Assembly (NCBI GenBank): GCA_029721435.1
Contig: CM056588.1
Span: 34,898,930-34,962,929, forward strand
Length of the DNA: 64,000 nt
Direction: 5' to 3'
Source: Gymnothorax reevesii
Lineage: Eukaryota > Chordata > Actinopteri > Anguilliformes > Muraenidae
Every line of letters begins with the position of its first letter. Within the stretch, counting starts at the first letter, position 1. The position numbers were made by a program, and so were the translations under genes. Of the stretch, positions 15,061 to 27,719 are shown one piece after another. A model generated the notes under the pieces. The model was given only the letters and a program-made list of their open reading frames with translations. It was not told where the DNA came from and did no database searches.

Positions 15061-16569
15061 AGTAGGTTGCTCACAGTCGTGACCCATTCGCTAATGCCCG
15101 AAAGCCCCATTTTATGCGGCTTTATCGCTCCTCTCAGACCATCACTCTGAGAAACGGTCGGATACGCTAGCACGTTATTACAAATGGGCCGTTTCAAGCA
15201 TGCCTCTGAGCTGCAGCACAAACAGCACTGATGAGAGAGAGAGAGGGAAGGGAGAGGGTGAGCAAGAGCGAGAGAGGGAGAGACCGAGAGAGGATTGAGA
15301 CCGACAGCAAGAGGGCTTTTACAGACAGGCAGCTTCAGGACAGCCGTGAGATGAGAGGAGGGGGGAGCTGGGGGCTCGATATTCTGATGTTTACAGGGAA
15401 GTCACAGAGCTGAAGATGATGGTGTGTTTACACCTGCCACAGGGACCTCCACCGCCATCATTAACACCTCAACACTCCACAGCCGCATGCGAAAGGGAAC
15501 CTCAACCGCCTCTCCGCCATTTGACTACGCAGCGTTGCCATCAGTCACCCTCGCCGTGCCAACGTCTCGGTCACCAGAAAAAAAATAAAAAGTGGCAAAA
15601 TTTACCTCGTATAACGTGACCGGCAGAATGAGTTATAAAGCGACTGACTGATGAGTAGAACAACAGGGAGAGACTTAAAGAGAGATGGAAAACCTATGAA
15701 GCATTCAGAAAAGAGAGACAATCGTACGGACATCAAAAAAACAATTTTTACACGTGCGCAAGTGAGCAGATACTTGGAGAAATATGCACCTATTATGGGG
15801 GATGACAGTTGTTTGGCATTCTGCGCTGGAAATAATTCACTGAGATGACAAAGTTAATGGCAGTGAAGCCTCATTGCACTGTACACTATACACACAAGCA
15901 CACACATATGCGCACACACACACAGACACACACACACACAACCATTGCGTTTCTATGCCTCCGTATTATAATTCAACCCCCCCCCCCATTTAAGGTCTAA
16001 CGGTCCACGCTCAGATATGACATCATCCTCCGTGCACCACTCCTCCATTAGGAGATAACAGCCCCCCTTACCTTCGAGGTGGATAATGGAAATGACGGCC
16101 ATAAATTATGCAAATATGACGCCATGTCAGCGCAGAGACACGACAGAGTCCTGTGATAAGGCTTTCAGAAGGTCTGATCAAGAGGGGCCACCGTAGTAAA
16201 GGTGGTGGCGCACTGATACAACTGCACAGCCAGGTCCTCTTCCCGCAAATCGGTTCACAAAGCGAAGCGATTCGAATGTTCCGCTCAAGGTTTGGGTGAA
16301 TGATCTGCATGGTACCTCCAGCAGTTTCAACAGCAACCACAGGGTATTTACTATTTGTGTGTATGTGTGTGTGTGTTGTGATGGCGCTACTCACTATATA
16401 ACCGTGCTGCCCAGCAGTCATGAACAAGTAATGAGTATGAACAGACAACACAATAGGCATACAGCATCTACAATATTCGAGAAAATGCAAACCAGTAAAC
16501 AAGCTGTAGAGTTCAATTAGAAACAAACACACCACAAAGCAAGAAATACATGATACAGGGACAGAATTT

Positions 16570-17200
16570 TTCCTGGGAGGGGTGTAAACGCTAGGTCAGC
16601 TACTCTCTAAACCAATGAGTCTTCAGACCCTGATGGGAGCTCTGAAAAAACAGTTCGAAGGGACGAGGGCAGGTTTCTCCACCTCCTGAGAGCTCTGGTG
16701 AAGGCTCTATTGTTTGGAAGGGTGACCTGGCCAAATTGTTGTAGTGGAGTGGAGCGATCAAACAGGTCTGCATAGAATGACTACTTTCAGTGGGCAGGAA
16801 AGGCCTGCTTTGTTTATCGCATGACAAGCAAGAGTCACTATTTGGAATCTGATCCCATCTGCAACTAGCAGCCAGTGTAGAGATTTCAGCACCGGAATCA
16901 CGGACGAGAACTTGGGAAGTTTGAGTCGAACATCTGCATTCTGGAGGAGCTGCAGGGGTACAGGTTGAAGGGTACAGGATGAGCAAGGGGTTGCAGCAGT
17001 CAAGGCAGAAGATCCCAGTGAGATGGATTAGGAGCTGTGCTGTTTAAGTGGTCAGGTATGGTTGATACTCCTGATGTAGTACATAAGAAATCTGCAGGAC
17101 TGTGCCGTTAGTTGAAGTCCATTTAGTTGTTCAAGACCAGCCCTGGGTTCTACGCAAAGCAGTGGTAACTGCAGTGCCAGCTATATAAATGGCAGCAGAA
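16570..17200 (-). mobile_element. Decayed non-LTR retrotransposon, reverse-transcriptase C-terminal region
   Basis: The minus-strand frame around 16760-17000 contains LQNADVRLKLPKFSSVIPVL followed by SLHWLLVADGIRFQIVTLAC, matching the LQRVQNAAARL...SLHWLPVAARIRFK block that follows the reverse transcriptase of L2/CR1/Rex-type LINEs. The frame is broken into pieces and the 5' part is absent. It is an old, dead copy. Confidence 0.65.
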
Positions 17201-17884
17201 GACAGGAAGCAGTTATCAGAGCCATTTGCTCAGATGCAGCAAACAAACCTGCACCTGATTAGTTTACAAGGTTCCTCACCATTTTCCCGAACAGCAGATG
17301 TGAAGAGTTCATTTTCTAGAGGGCTATATCATTGACTAAGTCATATGGAGGTGGCCATTGAATTAGATTGAGGAAATCGTGTCAGTGACCTATACTGGAA
17401 CTAATCATAGTGGCAGCAGAGCAGTGGTTCTCAATATCTTTCTTGAGCAACGAACCCTTTTCATATCTTTAACCATCCTCGAAGACACAGCCCATTCCCT
17501 CCTCATACACCAATAAGACGAAACATTACGATTCACAGCTGACCCAAATAACATTTACTCTACCTATGGCACAGACCTTAGCCAGTGAGAAGACAGTTGT
17601 TTCTTGGACATGAGCAAATTAACAAAAGGCCAAATCATCATGACCACATGACAGTGTTGGAGCACCGCAAAAGCAACAAGGTGTGTCAGGTGCACCAGGG
17701 CAACAGAGGCGAGTCCCTGCCCACAGCGGAGGGAAAAACCAGGAACCAGGGACAGGGTGTATAGGAACCAAGGCTCATCTTCACGGAGAGTGCCTACAAT
17801 GGGCAACCGAGCATCAGAACTATGCATTGGAGTGAAAGATAATGGTTCGATAAGTCCCATTTTCTTTTACATCATGCACACTGG

Positions 17885-18044
17885 GGCAGGTACATGTGCT
17901 CGCGTACTGTATTCTCAATTAGTGCACAAGCGAGTGCTCTCGCATTGTGCTCTCATACTGAGCTCTCACAAATGCTTTTGTACTGTGCTCTCATAATGTG
18001 CTCTCAAATTGTGCGCTCATTCTGATCTCTCACTAGTGCTCTTG
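17885..18044. repeat. GTGCTCTCATACT-type minisatellite, left of Tc1
   Basis: Diverged 15-20-bp units of the form TACTGTGCTCTCATA. The same family of units continues at 19632-19850 on the other side of the Tc1 element. Confidence 0.75.
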
Positions 18045-18046
18045 TA

Positions 18047-19629
18047 CAAAACCCAAAACCAGTGAAGTTGGCACGTTATGTAAATCGTAGATAAAAACAG
18101 AATTCAATGATTTGCAAATCCTTTTCAACTTATATTCAATTGAATACACTGGAAAGACAAGATGTTTAATGTTCAAACCAAGAAACTTTTTTTTTTTTTT
18201 TGCAAATAATCATTAACTTAGAATTTAAAGGCAGCAACACATTGCAAAAAAGTTGGCACAGGGGCCTTTTTACCACTGTGTTACATCGCCTTTCCTTTTA
18301 ACGACACTCAGTAAATGTTTGGGAACTGAGGAGACCAATTTTTGAAGCTTTTCAGGTGGAACTCTTTCCCATTCTTGCTTGATGTACAGCTTAAGTTGTT
18401 CAACAGTTCGGGGTCTCCGTTGTCGTATTTTACGCTTCATAATGCGCCACACATTTTCAATGGGAGACAGGTCTGGACTACAGGCAGGCCAGTCTAGTAC
18501 CCACACTCTTTTACTACGGAGCAATGCTGTTGTAACACGTGCAGAATGTGGCTTGACATTGTCTTGCTGAAATAAGCAGGGGCATCCATGAAAAAGACAT
18601 TGCTTCGATGGCCACAAATTCTCCAAAACCTGTATGTACCTTTCAGCATTAATGGTGCCTTCACATATGTGTAAGTTGCCCATGCCTTGGGCACTAATAC
18701 ACCCCCATACCATCACAGATGCTGGCTTTTGAACTTTGTGCTTATAACAGTCCGGATGGTTATTTTCCTCTTTGGTCCGGAGGACACGACGTCCACAGTT
18801 TCCAAAAACAATTTGAAATGTGGACTCGTCAGACCACAGAACACTTTTCCACTTTGCATCAGTCCATCTTAGATGAGCTGGGCCCAGCGAAGCCGGCAGC
18901 GTTTCTGGGTGCCGTTGATAAATGGCTTTGGCTTTGCATTGTAGACTTTTAACTTGCACTTGCAGATGTAGCGACGATCTGTAGTTACTGACAGTGGTTT
19001 CCTGAAGAGTTCCTGAGCCCATGTGGTGATGTCCTTTACGCAGTACCGCCTGAGGGATTGAAGGTTACGGGTATTCAATGTTGGTTTCCGGCCTTGTCGC
19101 TTACGTGCAGTGATTTCTCCAGATTCTCTGAACCTTTTGACGATATTACGAACCTTAGATGATGAAATCCCTAAATTTCTTGCAATAGCTCATTGAAGAA
19201 CGTTTGTTTTTAAACTGTTCGACAATCAGCTCACACATTTGTTGACTAAGTGGTGACCCTCGCCCCCTCCTTGTTTGTGAATGACTGAGCATTTCAGGGA
19301 AGCTGCTTTTATACCCAATCATGGCACCCACCTGTTCCCAATTAGCCCGTTCACCTGTGGGATGTTCCGAATAAGTGTTTGATGAGCATTCCTCAACTCT
19401 CTGTCTTTTTTGCCACTAGCGCCAGCTTTTTTGAAACATGTTGCAGGCATCAAATTCCAAATGAGCTAATATTTGCAAAAAATTACAAAGTTTACCTGTT
19501 CAAACATTAAGTAACTTGCCTTTGCAGTGTATTCAATTGAATATAGGTTGAAAAGGATTTGCAAATCATTGTATTCTGTTTTTATTTACGATTTACACAA
19601 CGTGCCAACTTCACTGGTTTTGGGTTTTG
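18047..19629 (-). mobile_element. Tc1-like transposon, 1583 bp, nearly full length
   Basis: TA dinucleotides at 18045-18046 and 19630-19631 flank the element. It starts CAAAACCCAAAACCAGTGAA and ends with the inverted copy. The terminal inverted repeats extend over 100 bp with only a handful of mismatches, so the copy is relatively young. The transposase lies on the minus strand (start codon near 19290) and is broken by frameshifts, so the copy is probably inactive. It inserted into a short-unit minisatellite. Confidence 0.92.
18270..19292 (-). pseudogene. Tc1-like transposase with frameshifts, DD34E triad retained
   Basis: The natural start is MLSHSQTRRGRGSPLSQQMC near 19290, the usual N-terminus of a fish Tc1 helix-turn-helix domain. 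A frameshift lies near 19175 and another near 18875, so three frames must be combined. The long open piece (18270-18880 is the part in the true frame) holds the catalytic core: Asp in VLWSDESTF, Asp in FQQDNVKPHS and Glu in SPDLSPIENVW, with 34 residues between the second and third. The C-terminal part runs to a normal end. The protein would cut and paste its own element at TA sites, but this copy cannot make it without frame repair. Confidence 0.88.
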
Positions 19630-19631
19630 TA

Positions 19632-19850
19632 TTTCACTCTCATCTGGTGCCCACACTACTGCTCTCAGCAGTGCTCGTGCTGTGCTCTTATCATAGCCCT
19701 CATTCTACACTCTCGCTAGTGCTCTGGCACTGTGCTCTTGCCTGTGATCTTGTATTGTGCTTTTCTCTTGTCAAAGGTCTCACTGTGTTCTCGCCGATAC
19801 TCTTGCACCACGATCCAATACTGTGCTCTCATACTGTGTTCTTGTATGGA
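19632..19850. repeat. GTGCTCTCATACT-type minisatellite, right of Tc1
   Basis: Continuation of the array at 17885-18044, for example ATACTGTGCTCTCATACTGT near 19808. The long plus-strand ORF across it (19527-19937) is a repeat artefact. Confidence 0.7.
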
Positions 19851-20258
19851 CTCCAGCTGAGTAAGGAAATACAATTTGCAGCACAAGGCTGTCTGATACA
19901 TGACAGGAGTTTTGAGAAAGAGACCGTTCTTTCCTAAGTTGAAAAGAGTCTGAATTTCTACTCTCTCCCACACTGTTATGACAGACACCATGGATTCTTT
20001 CAGATGAATAGTATTTTACTTTCTGAAAGCTACGAAGGTCTGCAATATGAGGAAGATCAGAAGTGGTGATGTTTTTTTTTTTTCCCCTTTATTCTGATCT
20101 CATTTTTTTCTCTCATACTGTGTGTGTTTATGTGTGGGATGCAGAATAGAGATGGTAAACAGAATCAGGCTAATTAGCACATTGTTGTGGCTTGGTTTCT
20201 TTGAAAGTAGCATAGCATCCTGTAAGCAACTTACTCAAACAATAGTGTCAGTCAGTGC

Positions 20259-21803
20259 ACAGTGCTGCGAGGAAGTATTTTTACCCTCCTGATTTCCTCC
20301 ATTTCTGGTCATTAGTCACATTCCAGAATTTCAGATCTTCCAGCCGATTTTAATTTGAGGCAAACACAACATGAGAAAGCTTTAAATGCAGCTTCATTTC
20401 TTTTATTGCAAGTTAGGACTTATTCAAAACCTGTCAGCTATGTGAAAACATTATTGCCCCTAATAAGGTTTTGCTACCCTTGACCGCAGCAACTACAATC
20501 AAACATTTCTGGCAATGAGCCATTTAGCACACTGTGGAGGAATTTCGGCCCTCTTCCTTGAAGATTTGTTTTTATTTGGTCAGATTGGAGGGTCTCTGAA
20601 CAAAAATGGCCCGTTTAAGGCCACGCCACAGCATCTCAATCAGATTCAAGTGACGACTTTCACTAAACTAAAACATGCATATAATTTCTTTTTCGCACTT
20701 GTCCAGCTGCATAACCCAACTGTACTTTAGCATTAGGTCACAAACTCATGGCTGGACATGCTCCTTCAGGATTTCAGGTTGTGAGCAGAATGCATGGTTC
20801 CATCAATTATGCCATGTTTCCCTAGTCCTGAAGCAGCCCCAGACCATCACACTAGCACCATCGAGTTTGATTGTTAATATGATATTTTTATTAATGGAGT
20901 GCTGTGTTGGCTTTACGCGAGATGTAACAGGACCCGTGTCTTTAAAAAGGTCCACCTTTGACACATCAATCCACGGAATATCAGCCTATCCCAAAAGTCT
21001 TGGGAGTCATCCAGGTGTTTTTTTGGCAAATGTAAGATAAACCTTTGTGTTCCTATTGGTCAACAGTGGTTTTCACCTTGCAGTTTTCCCATGGATGCCA
21101 TTTTTGGCCAATCTCTTTCTTAATGTGGAATAGAGAACATAAACCTCAACTAAGGCGACTAAGGCCAGCAGTTTTTTAGATGCTACAGTGGGTTGTATTG
21201 TGACCTCCTGGCTGAGTCGTAGATGCTCTCTTGGGAATAAATTTTGTAGGTTGGGCACTCCTGGGAAGGTTCATCACTGATTCAAGTTTTCTCTTTTTAA
21301 AGATAAAGGTTCTAATCTTGGTTTGCAGGAATTCCAGAGCCTTAGAAATGGCTTTGAAACACCTCCTCATCTCATAGACAGCAACAACTTTATTTCTCAT
21401 CTGTTCTTGAATTTATTTGGACCTCGTCATCATGAGCTGCTGTTTGTCTACTTTCCATTGCTGGACAGAATCTACTTCAGTGATGTTAAGATTCAACAGG
21501 GCTGGCAGTAATCATGCCTGGGTGTGTCTATTAAAATTGAACCCATTTATCAATTAAGTTTGTTTAATTGGTTGACTTAGTAACTAAGGAGGCAATTACT
21601 TTTTCACACAGGGCTAGACAGGGTTGGATAGCTTTATTCCTTCAATAATGAAATTCACATTTAAATATGGCACTGTGTGTTTCTCTCAGGTTGTCTTGGT
21701 CCAAAATTAAAATTAGTATGATGATCTGAAACATTAAAGTGTGACAAGTATTCCTAAACAAAAGAAATCAGGAAAGAGGAAAATAATTTTTTTTACAACA
21801 CAG
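20259..21803 (-). mobile_element. Older Tc1-like element, heavily mutated
   Basis: The left end has ACAGTGCTGCGAGGAAGTAT and CCTCCTGATTTCC. The right end carries the inverted counterpart (GAAATCAGGAAAGAGG...TTACAACACAGTA). About 1.55 kb long. A minus-strand piece near 21180-21400 reads FKAISKALEFLQTKIRT...VMNLPRSAQPTKF, the second half of the Tc1 helix-turn-helix region. The remaining transposase is riddled with stops. It belongs to a different family from the 18047 copy. Confidence 0.8.
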
Positions 21804-22229
21804 TACACAAGACCCTGGAGTGGATAAATATGATGACAGCCTTGTAATTAAAGGAGGAGCATAACAGCTGCCACCATGAAAATAAAGTATTTTTTACCGT
21901 GCACGACTTGCGTTCAGTGTGCACTGCGTGTCCTGTGGTCCCCAACAACAAAGAAAGCACAATGTCACTTACACTACCTCCTGCCAGGCTCCACAGCCGA
22001 GGAGGCAAAGCTCTCTGTGCTGACTCAATTATAAGAGCACACATGGACACACGGATGCTCTTATGTTAATAAGCACTCAGATGAACACACAAACACGCTC
22101 ATCTTAATAAGCACTCACGTGGGCACATGGACGCGCTCAACTTAAAAAGCACACACGGACCCTCGGACACACATCTTAATAAGCAGAGGAGATTATTAAA
22201 ATAATCGCACAGGAGGAGCCTCAGAGAAA

Positions 22230-22400
22230 CAGCTGTAACTGGGAGGCAGCAAGGGAGGGAATAAGTGTGGGGGAGGGGGCATGAGGGAGGGAGGGAGGGA
22301 GTGTGGGGGAGGGGGAAAGAGGGAGAGAGGGAGGGAGGGAAGGAGAGAGTGTAGCAGGGAGGAAGACAGGGAGGAAGCAAGTGTAGTGAAGAGGGAACAA
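22230..22400. repeat. Purine-rich (GGGA)n tract
   Basis: GGGAGGGAGGGAG-type runs and related units over about 170 bp. The antisense frames give spurious Pro/Ser/Leu-rich ORFs. Confidence 0.9.
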
Positions 22401-22439
22401 TGAAGGGAACAAGTGCAGGAAAGAGGGAGAGAGGTTCAG

Positions 22440-22665
22440 TGAGGGTTTAAAGGCACGGCTGTGGGAGGGGCAGAGATGTTTGTGGGCGTGGTTTAGAGGG
22501 GCCGGGGCGAGGAGGGTTGTGGGCGTGGTTTTAAGAGGGGAAGGGAGAGTTGTGGGCGTGGTTGGGGGAGGGGCAAGGAGGATTGTGGGCATCGTTGATG
22601 GATGGGCACTAAGGGGCGCGGGCACGGCTGAGGTAGGAGAAGGGAGGGTTGTGGGCGTGGTCATA
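22440..22665. repeat. Tandem GGGCGTGG-containing units
   Basis: Five units of about 34-60 bp each begin TTGTGGGC and continue GTGGTT (one reads ATCGTT). The exact motif GGGCGTGG occurs four times (near 22484, 22521, 22554 and 22653). The units are separated by GAGGGG-rich spacers. Confidence 0.8.
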
Positions 22666-23520
22666 TTGTCTGAAATTAATTAGCAAGGGAGTTTTTAATG
22701 GAAAGCCTTGCTGATATTTTCATCCCTTTTTCAAAATGCATGTGAAAATGCAGAGAGCGGATTGGGTTGAAGGACAAAGGCAAACCTGACGTTCCGGAAC
22801 AATGAGGTAAGTGAAGTGCTTTTGTGCTGCTTGCTGACCAACAAACAATGAGTCATTAAAGCACTTCAAAACAGACATCAATTAATTTAAACCTCCACAG
22901 GAATCACAGACACTCCATCTGCGAGACGCCGACTCCTTTTCCAAGGTCCGAGGCCCACAATATCATTTGGGCCGCCAACAGTGGACGGGCTCCAGGGAAC
23001 AAGACTGCTGGATTCACTCAGTTAAAACCTCATTTGTCAGGCATTACATGAGCCGGGGCTTCAAAGCAAACAAGTAAAACCCAAAACCACCTCGGGTTCA
23101 AAGCCAGTGTTCGTACTGTGCAGATCAAACACGAAACTGGCTGACAAATGACTGCACGGTAATGCATTTCACAGTAGGGGAAAACTGCATACCTAAATCA
23201 GGCATAACCTCGGTTAAATCACAGACATATTCAGACCTGAACAGAGGCTGAACGCTTTCCATTTGCAACATTTGTGTTAAATAATGCAGCATGTAGCGTA
23301 CTACCAGTGACAGACATTGTGGCACAGAGGGGATCCTGAATTATACTCTGCAGAAAAAAAAAAAAAAATCACACATCCCTGCTACTGCTGCTCCGACAAA
23401 AACAAGATCGAGAAATTTAGAACAGAGGAATCTTCGGATAATTCAAATTCCAGTTTCCCAGCAGAAAATCCCTGATGAGAGCATCTCGATGGCCTGTAGA
23501 GTACTATGCACGCTGTTTAA

Positions 23521-23686
23521 AACCGCTTTTACACCGCGTGCGATACGAATTTTTCGCACGACAGATTACATTCAAAGTCAATGCGAAGACGCAAATACAC
23601 GTTTCGCGTGTATTCGCGTCTTCGCATTGACTTTGAATGTAATCTGTCGTGCCTAAAATTTGTTTCGCGTCCGGTGCGAAAGCAGC
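23521..23686. mobile_element. Palindromic TTAA-flanked MITE
   Basis: TTAA at 23517-23520 and 23687-23690. The centre is a near-perfect palindrome: 23556-23601 and 23607-23652 are 46-bp inverted arms with a single mismatch and a 5-base loop. The outer ends (CGCTTTTACACCG and GCTTTCGCACCG) are looser inverted repeats. There is no coding capacity except a shadow ORF through the hairpin. Confidence 0.85.
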
Positions 23687-25099
23687 TTAAGAGTCACAAC
23701 TTCTGTGGTTTGAATCCAGTCGCTGGCCTTTGTCTCCTTTTCTCATTCCCAATCTTCCTGACTATTTATAGCATTGTGTCAAAATGTAGAGCGATCTCGA
23801 AATTTGAGACATGATAATACATAGCATGATGGCATAAACCAGCAGTGCCAGGGATGTGTGATTGTTTTTTTTTTTTTTTTGCTGCAAATCACAATTCAGA
23901 TCCCTTCTGTGCCACCTGTATTATGGTGAACTATGGCCCTTACCGCCATCGGGCAGCCTGAGTTCAAAACTCTAAAATGTTTCAACTCTGGAACTCTGGT
24001 ATTATAGAGAATTCACCGCGTGACCTACTGTTAATTTAGATATCACTGGACACAAAACTCTTTAATTTGATTTTTCTAAAGATATATAAATGCAGCCCCA
24101 AGGGTCAGGCAAATCTCCCTATAAATGATCATCATTAGCATGTAAACTGCATTTTCCATCCTTTCACATTACACTGGCAAGCAGTACATTACTGCGCTAA
24201 ACATTTCAATAGCCTTGATTTTTGGAAAAAAAAAAAAGAACAAATTTGGTCATATATTTGGACTGTGTACCTAAGAGTGCAGATTTTCCTGCAATGGCGG
24301 TCACACAACATTCATTCGATTTAGTTTTTTTAACCCTTTACAGCCCATTGCAGTCAATTTTTGATACTTAGAATCTTACGTGATTCTTACTTTCCAAATT
24401 AATCTTTGCTCTTCCCGTTTTTTTTTTTTTTTTGTGCTGAAGACTTCGGTAATTTACTCAGATGACTTCCCAGAGACATAACTACTGCAGCCTAAAATAG
24501 ATTTTCCAATCAATGCCGACCTCATCGTACGGCCAGAAAAATCATCTCAATTGCGGATTCTTAGAGGAGAATCCATACTGACAGCTATTATCCAGCTGCT
24601 CAGGGGTGAATACCTAATTGTATCACCAAAAGCATTTGATACAACCTGCCGCAATACAATGTCAATTATGTGTTCCATTCCCCCTACCTTCTTTCAGGAG
24701 CAGAGCTAATTACCACACACAACCAGGCCTGATATTTCAGCCACCTCTCCAGTGACAAAAACCAGCACCAACAAAGCATAACCTTTCAAACAAAATACTA
24801 TTTTCTTTCTCGTTCTCCCTTGGAGTTCGCCAAATGCTAAAGAGGGTTGGGAAAGTGCGGATGGAAGTGGTTTCCCTCTCAGAGGGCTGGACGAGAAATG
24901 AAATGCCTGCGATGAACCACCACTTTTTCTGAATGACAAAGCAGTCGGACAATTGGTATCACAGCCCTCCCAAGGCAAAACTCTATTCTGCTTCATTAGG
25001 CTGCTACTGTCAAAATCCATCCTCGCACGCACTATTGTAAAGCATTGTTTGTGCTGCACTCGCTCTCTGAAATTTAGCGTCCCTGTGCTGAACCTCATA

Positions 25100-25355
25100 A
25101 GGCAAATTTACCATATTCAAAATAATAATAAAACAAGTGTTACCACTAAACGTGGCCGTGTCCCCCACCATGTCACAGAAATCGTCTGGGGTCGGCGTAT
25201 CACACTAATACACATTGAAGCCAAAGATGAATGAAATCGGTCAAGCCGTTCTTGAGACATCGCGTTCACAACAAACGGGATGTGATGGACGGACAGATGG
25301 ACGGAGCTGAACACTATGTCCCTCGCTCCGCTCGCTACCGTGGGGCACAAAAAAC
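25100..25355. repeat. Interspersed repeat with GACGGACAGATGGACGGA tail
   Basis: The block includes GAAATCGGTCAAGCCGTTCT and TGAGACATCGCGTTCAC, then the GACG-type tail and CTCCGCTCGCTACCG. It is similar in layout to the repeats at 7440 and 8160 but a separate family. Confidence 0.5.
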
Positions 25356-25784
25356 AGAAAGAAAAATACAACTTTTACGCAGAAAGCCATTATCCAGAAG
25401 GTTCTAAGCTGACACCAACAACAGGCCTAGCATCATGTACAGCAGAAGTACTCAAACAATATTTTTGAAAAATTTTTTGGAAGTATTGGATGAGCGCCAT
25501 TTTTACCAGATCAAAGGGAATGAATAATAATAAAGGCCGGGGACATGACATACATTTATAGTAAATGGGTCGGGCCATTTTGTATATCAAAATGCTCTGA
25601 CAACACAATTCCTTTCATGGTCATGACAATGAGGCTCATTTGAATAGAGCTGAAAAGACAATGAAGGGGAGAGAGAAAGAGAGAGAGCAAAAGAGGAAAA
25701 AAGATGAGAGGGAGAGAATGGGGAGGGGAGGTGACAGATGGCCTCACATCTAGCAGTTCCGCGTCCCTTCTCAATAGGACCTAA

Positions 25785-26452
25785 GGACACCCCATTACAC
25801 TCCAGCATGGGACACCCTATTTTGCTATAGTGTGGGACACCACATTACACTCTGGTGCGGGAAACTACCTAACACCCCAGTGTGGGACACAACATTAAAC
25901 TCAGGTGTGGGACACCCCATTTTGCTCTAGTATGGGACACCACATTACACTCCAGTGCGGGAAACTACCTAACACTCCAGTGTGGGACACAACATTAAAC
26001 TCCGGTGTGGGACACCCCATTTTGCTCTAGTATGGGACACCACATTACACTCCATCGCGGGACACCACATGACACTCCAGTGTGTGAAACCACATTACTT
26101 CATAGTGTGGGACATTGCATTACACTGCAGGATGGGACACTGCATTAAACTCCAGAGCAGGACACTGCATTACGCTTCAGTCCAGGACACCACATTACGC
26201 TACAGTGTGGAACACCACATTACGCTACAGTATGGGACACCACATTACGCTACAGTGTGGAACACCACATTATGCTACAGTGTGGGACACCCCATTATGC
26301 TACAGTGTGGGACACCCCATTATGCTAGTGTGGGACACCATATTACACTCCAGTACGGGACACCATATTATGCTACAGTGTGGGACACCACATTAAGCTC
26401 CAGTGTGGGACACCACATTATGCTACAGTGTGGGACACCACATTCACCAGAA
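25785..26452. repeat. 25-bp minisatellite, about 26 units
   Basis: Unit approximately TGTGGGACACCACATTACAC plus TCCAG. Because 25 is not a multiple of 3, the same array is open in more than one frame and gives repetitive ORFs of up to 160 codons (GTPHYATVW-like motifs). I do not regard these as genes. Confidence 0.93.
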
Positions 26453-27518
26453 TCTGAGGAATAACAAAGCAACCGTAGACGCCAGAGCCACACCTCGCAC
26501 CCTCAGACGTACGTTTCAATTACCGCAGACCACATTACATGGGGGGAGGGATGAAGCACAAACAGGAAGGTGGGGTGTGCTCATTTCAAACTTACATACC
26601 TCAGGGGCTCCCCATCGCATATCTGACACAAGAGCTGACCTGCAAGCCAAAACAATTAATAAATACATAAATTAATAAAGGGTGTATGAGGAGAAATGAT
26701 GAATAACAATGGGTGACGCACTCAGCTGCAGATAAGTCATGAGTGAATGCCCAGGAAAATGAGCCCCCTTCCCCAGTACAGAGAGAGAGGGTGCGCTGGA
26801 GATGGCATCGGCTGCCTTTGTGTGCATAATTAAGTCAGAGGCCGTGTCCTGTTAGCCTGTTTCTAAGGGAAACCGTCACCATGGCGGTATCCAGACCGCT
26901 GTAGCGGGTCGACGCGCCGCATTTGTCAGTTGGCTTCTTCGCCAGGCCTCCCAGACACCAGATGAGTTTATTCACCAGGGAAATCACGGCATCCACAGAT
27001 CAGCACCCCAGTCCCCTCCACCCCAGCTAATCCATATGAATTAATGCTAATGCGCACCACCTCATGCCGCCTCCTCCACCCCACTCCACCCTCAACACAC
27101 ATGCACAACACACACACACGCACACACACACAAAGTGCCTGTCCCAATCTAGTCACCTCCCAGCATGAAACGAGTAGGTCATCACAGACAAAGCTCAGAA
27201 AAAAAAAAGAGAAAAACATGATAAACAAATAAATCTTCCTCAAGGTTGAACAGAGAGAGGCTTTTGTCTTCATATTCCCCCGTGAATGCATAAGTATTTT
27301 TGTTCATGCCTGCTTTTTCTGTTTTTCATGTAATTATTATTCTGCAAGTCATTTTGTTTAAAGACTCAGTAAATATAAAAAAGAATCCTCAAACAAAAAA
27401 AATTAAAGCAGAAGGTTTAAAAAGATTTCCCCACAAATGCTCAGATGCTTAATTAGTACAACCAATTTTCATATTTAAAAAAAGGTCAGTAAAAATTAAT
27501 TTATACTTCAAATTTCGG

Positions 27519-27700
27519 GTCAGGATGGTGGTGCATTGGGTGGCACTGTCACCTCGCAGTAAGTGTGATCGTGGGTTGGAATCCAGTGTGGGACCTTTCT
27601 GTGTGGAGTCTGCATGTTCTCCCCATGTTTGAATGGGTTTCCTCCCACAGTCCAAAGACATGCTTGCTAAATTGCCCATTGCTATGAATGATATGAGCTT
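27519..27700 (+). mobile_element. SINE fragment with L2-type tail
   Basis: It contains CACTGTCACCTCGCAGTAAG and GTGGAGTCTGCATGTTCTCC, then CCTCCCACAGTCCAAAGACA. A diverged, truncated copy of the family at 51503. It lies directly beside the piggyBac-like element starting at 27720. Confidence 0.75.
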
Positions 27701-27719
27701 TTAGTTATCTACACATTAA

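Noticed and set aside
16068..16535. 155-codon minus-strand ORF
   Set aside because: Contains translated TG/CA repeat, and has no recognisable domain or splice context.
25982..26464. 160-codon repetitive ORF
   Set aside because: It is wholly inside a 25-bp minisatellite. The repeat is open in several frames because the unit length is not a multiple of 3.
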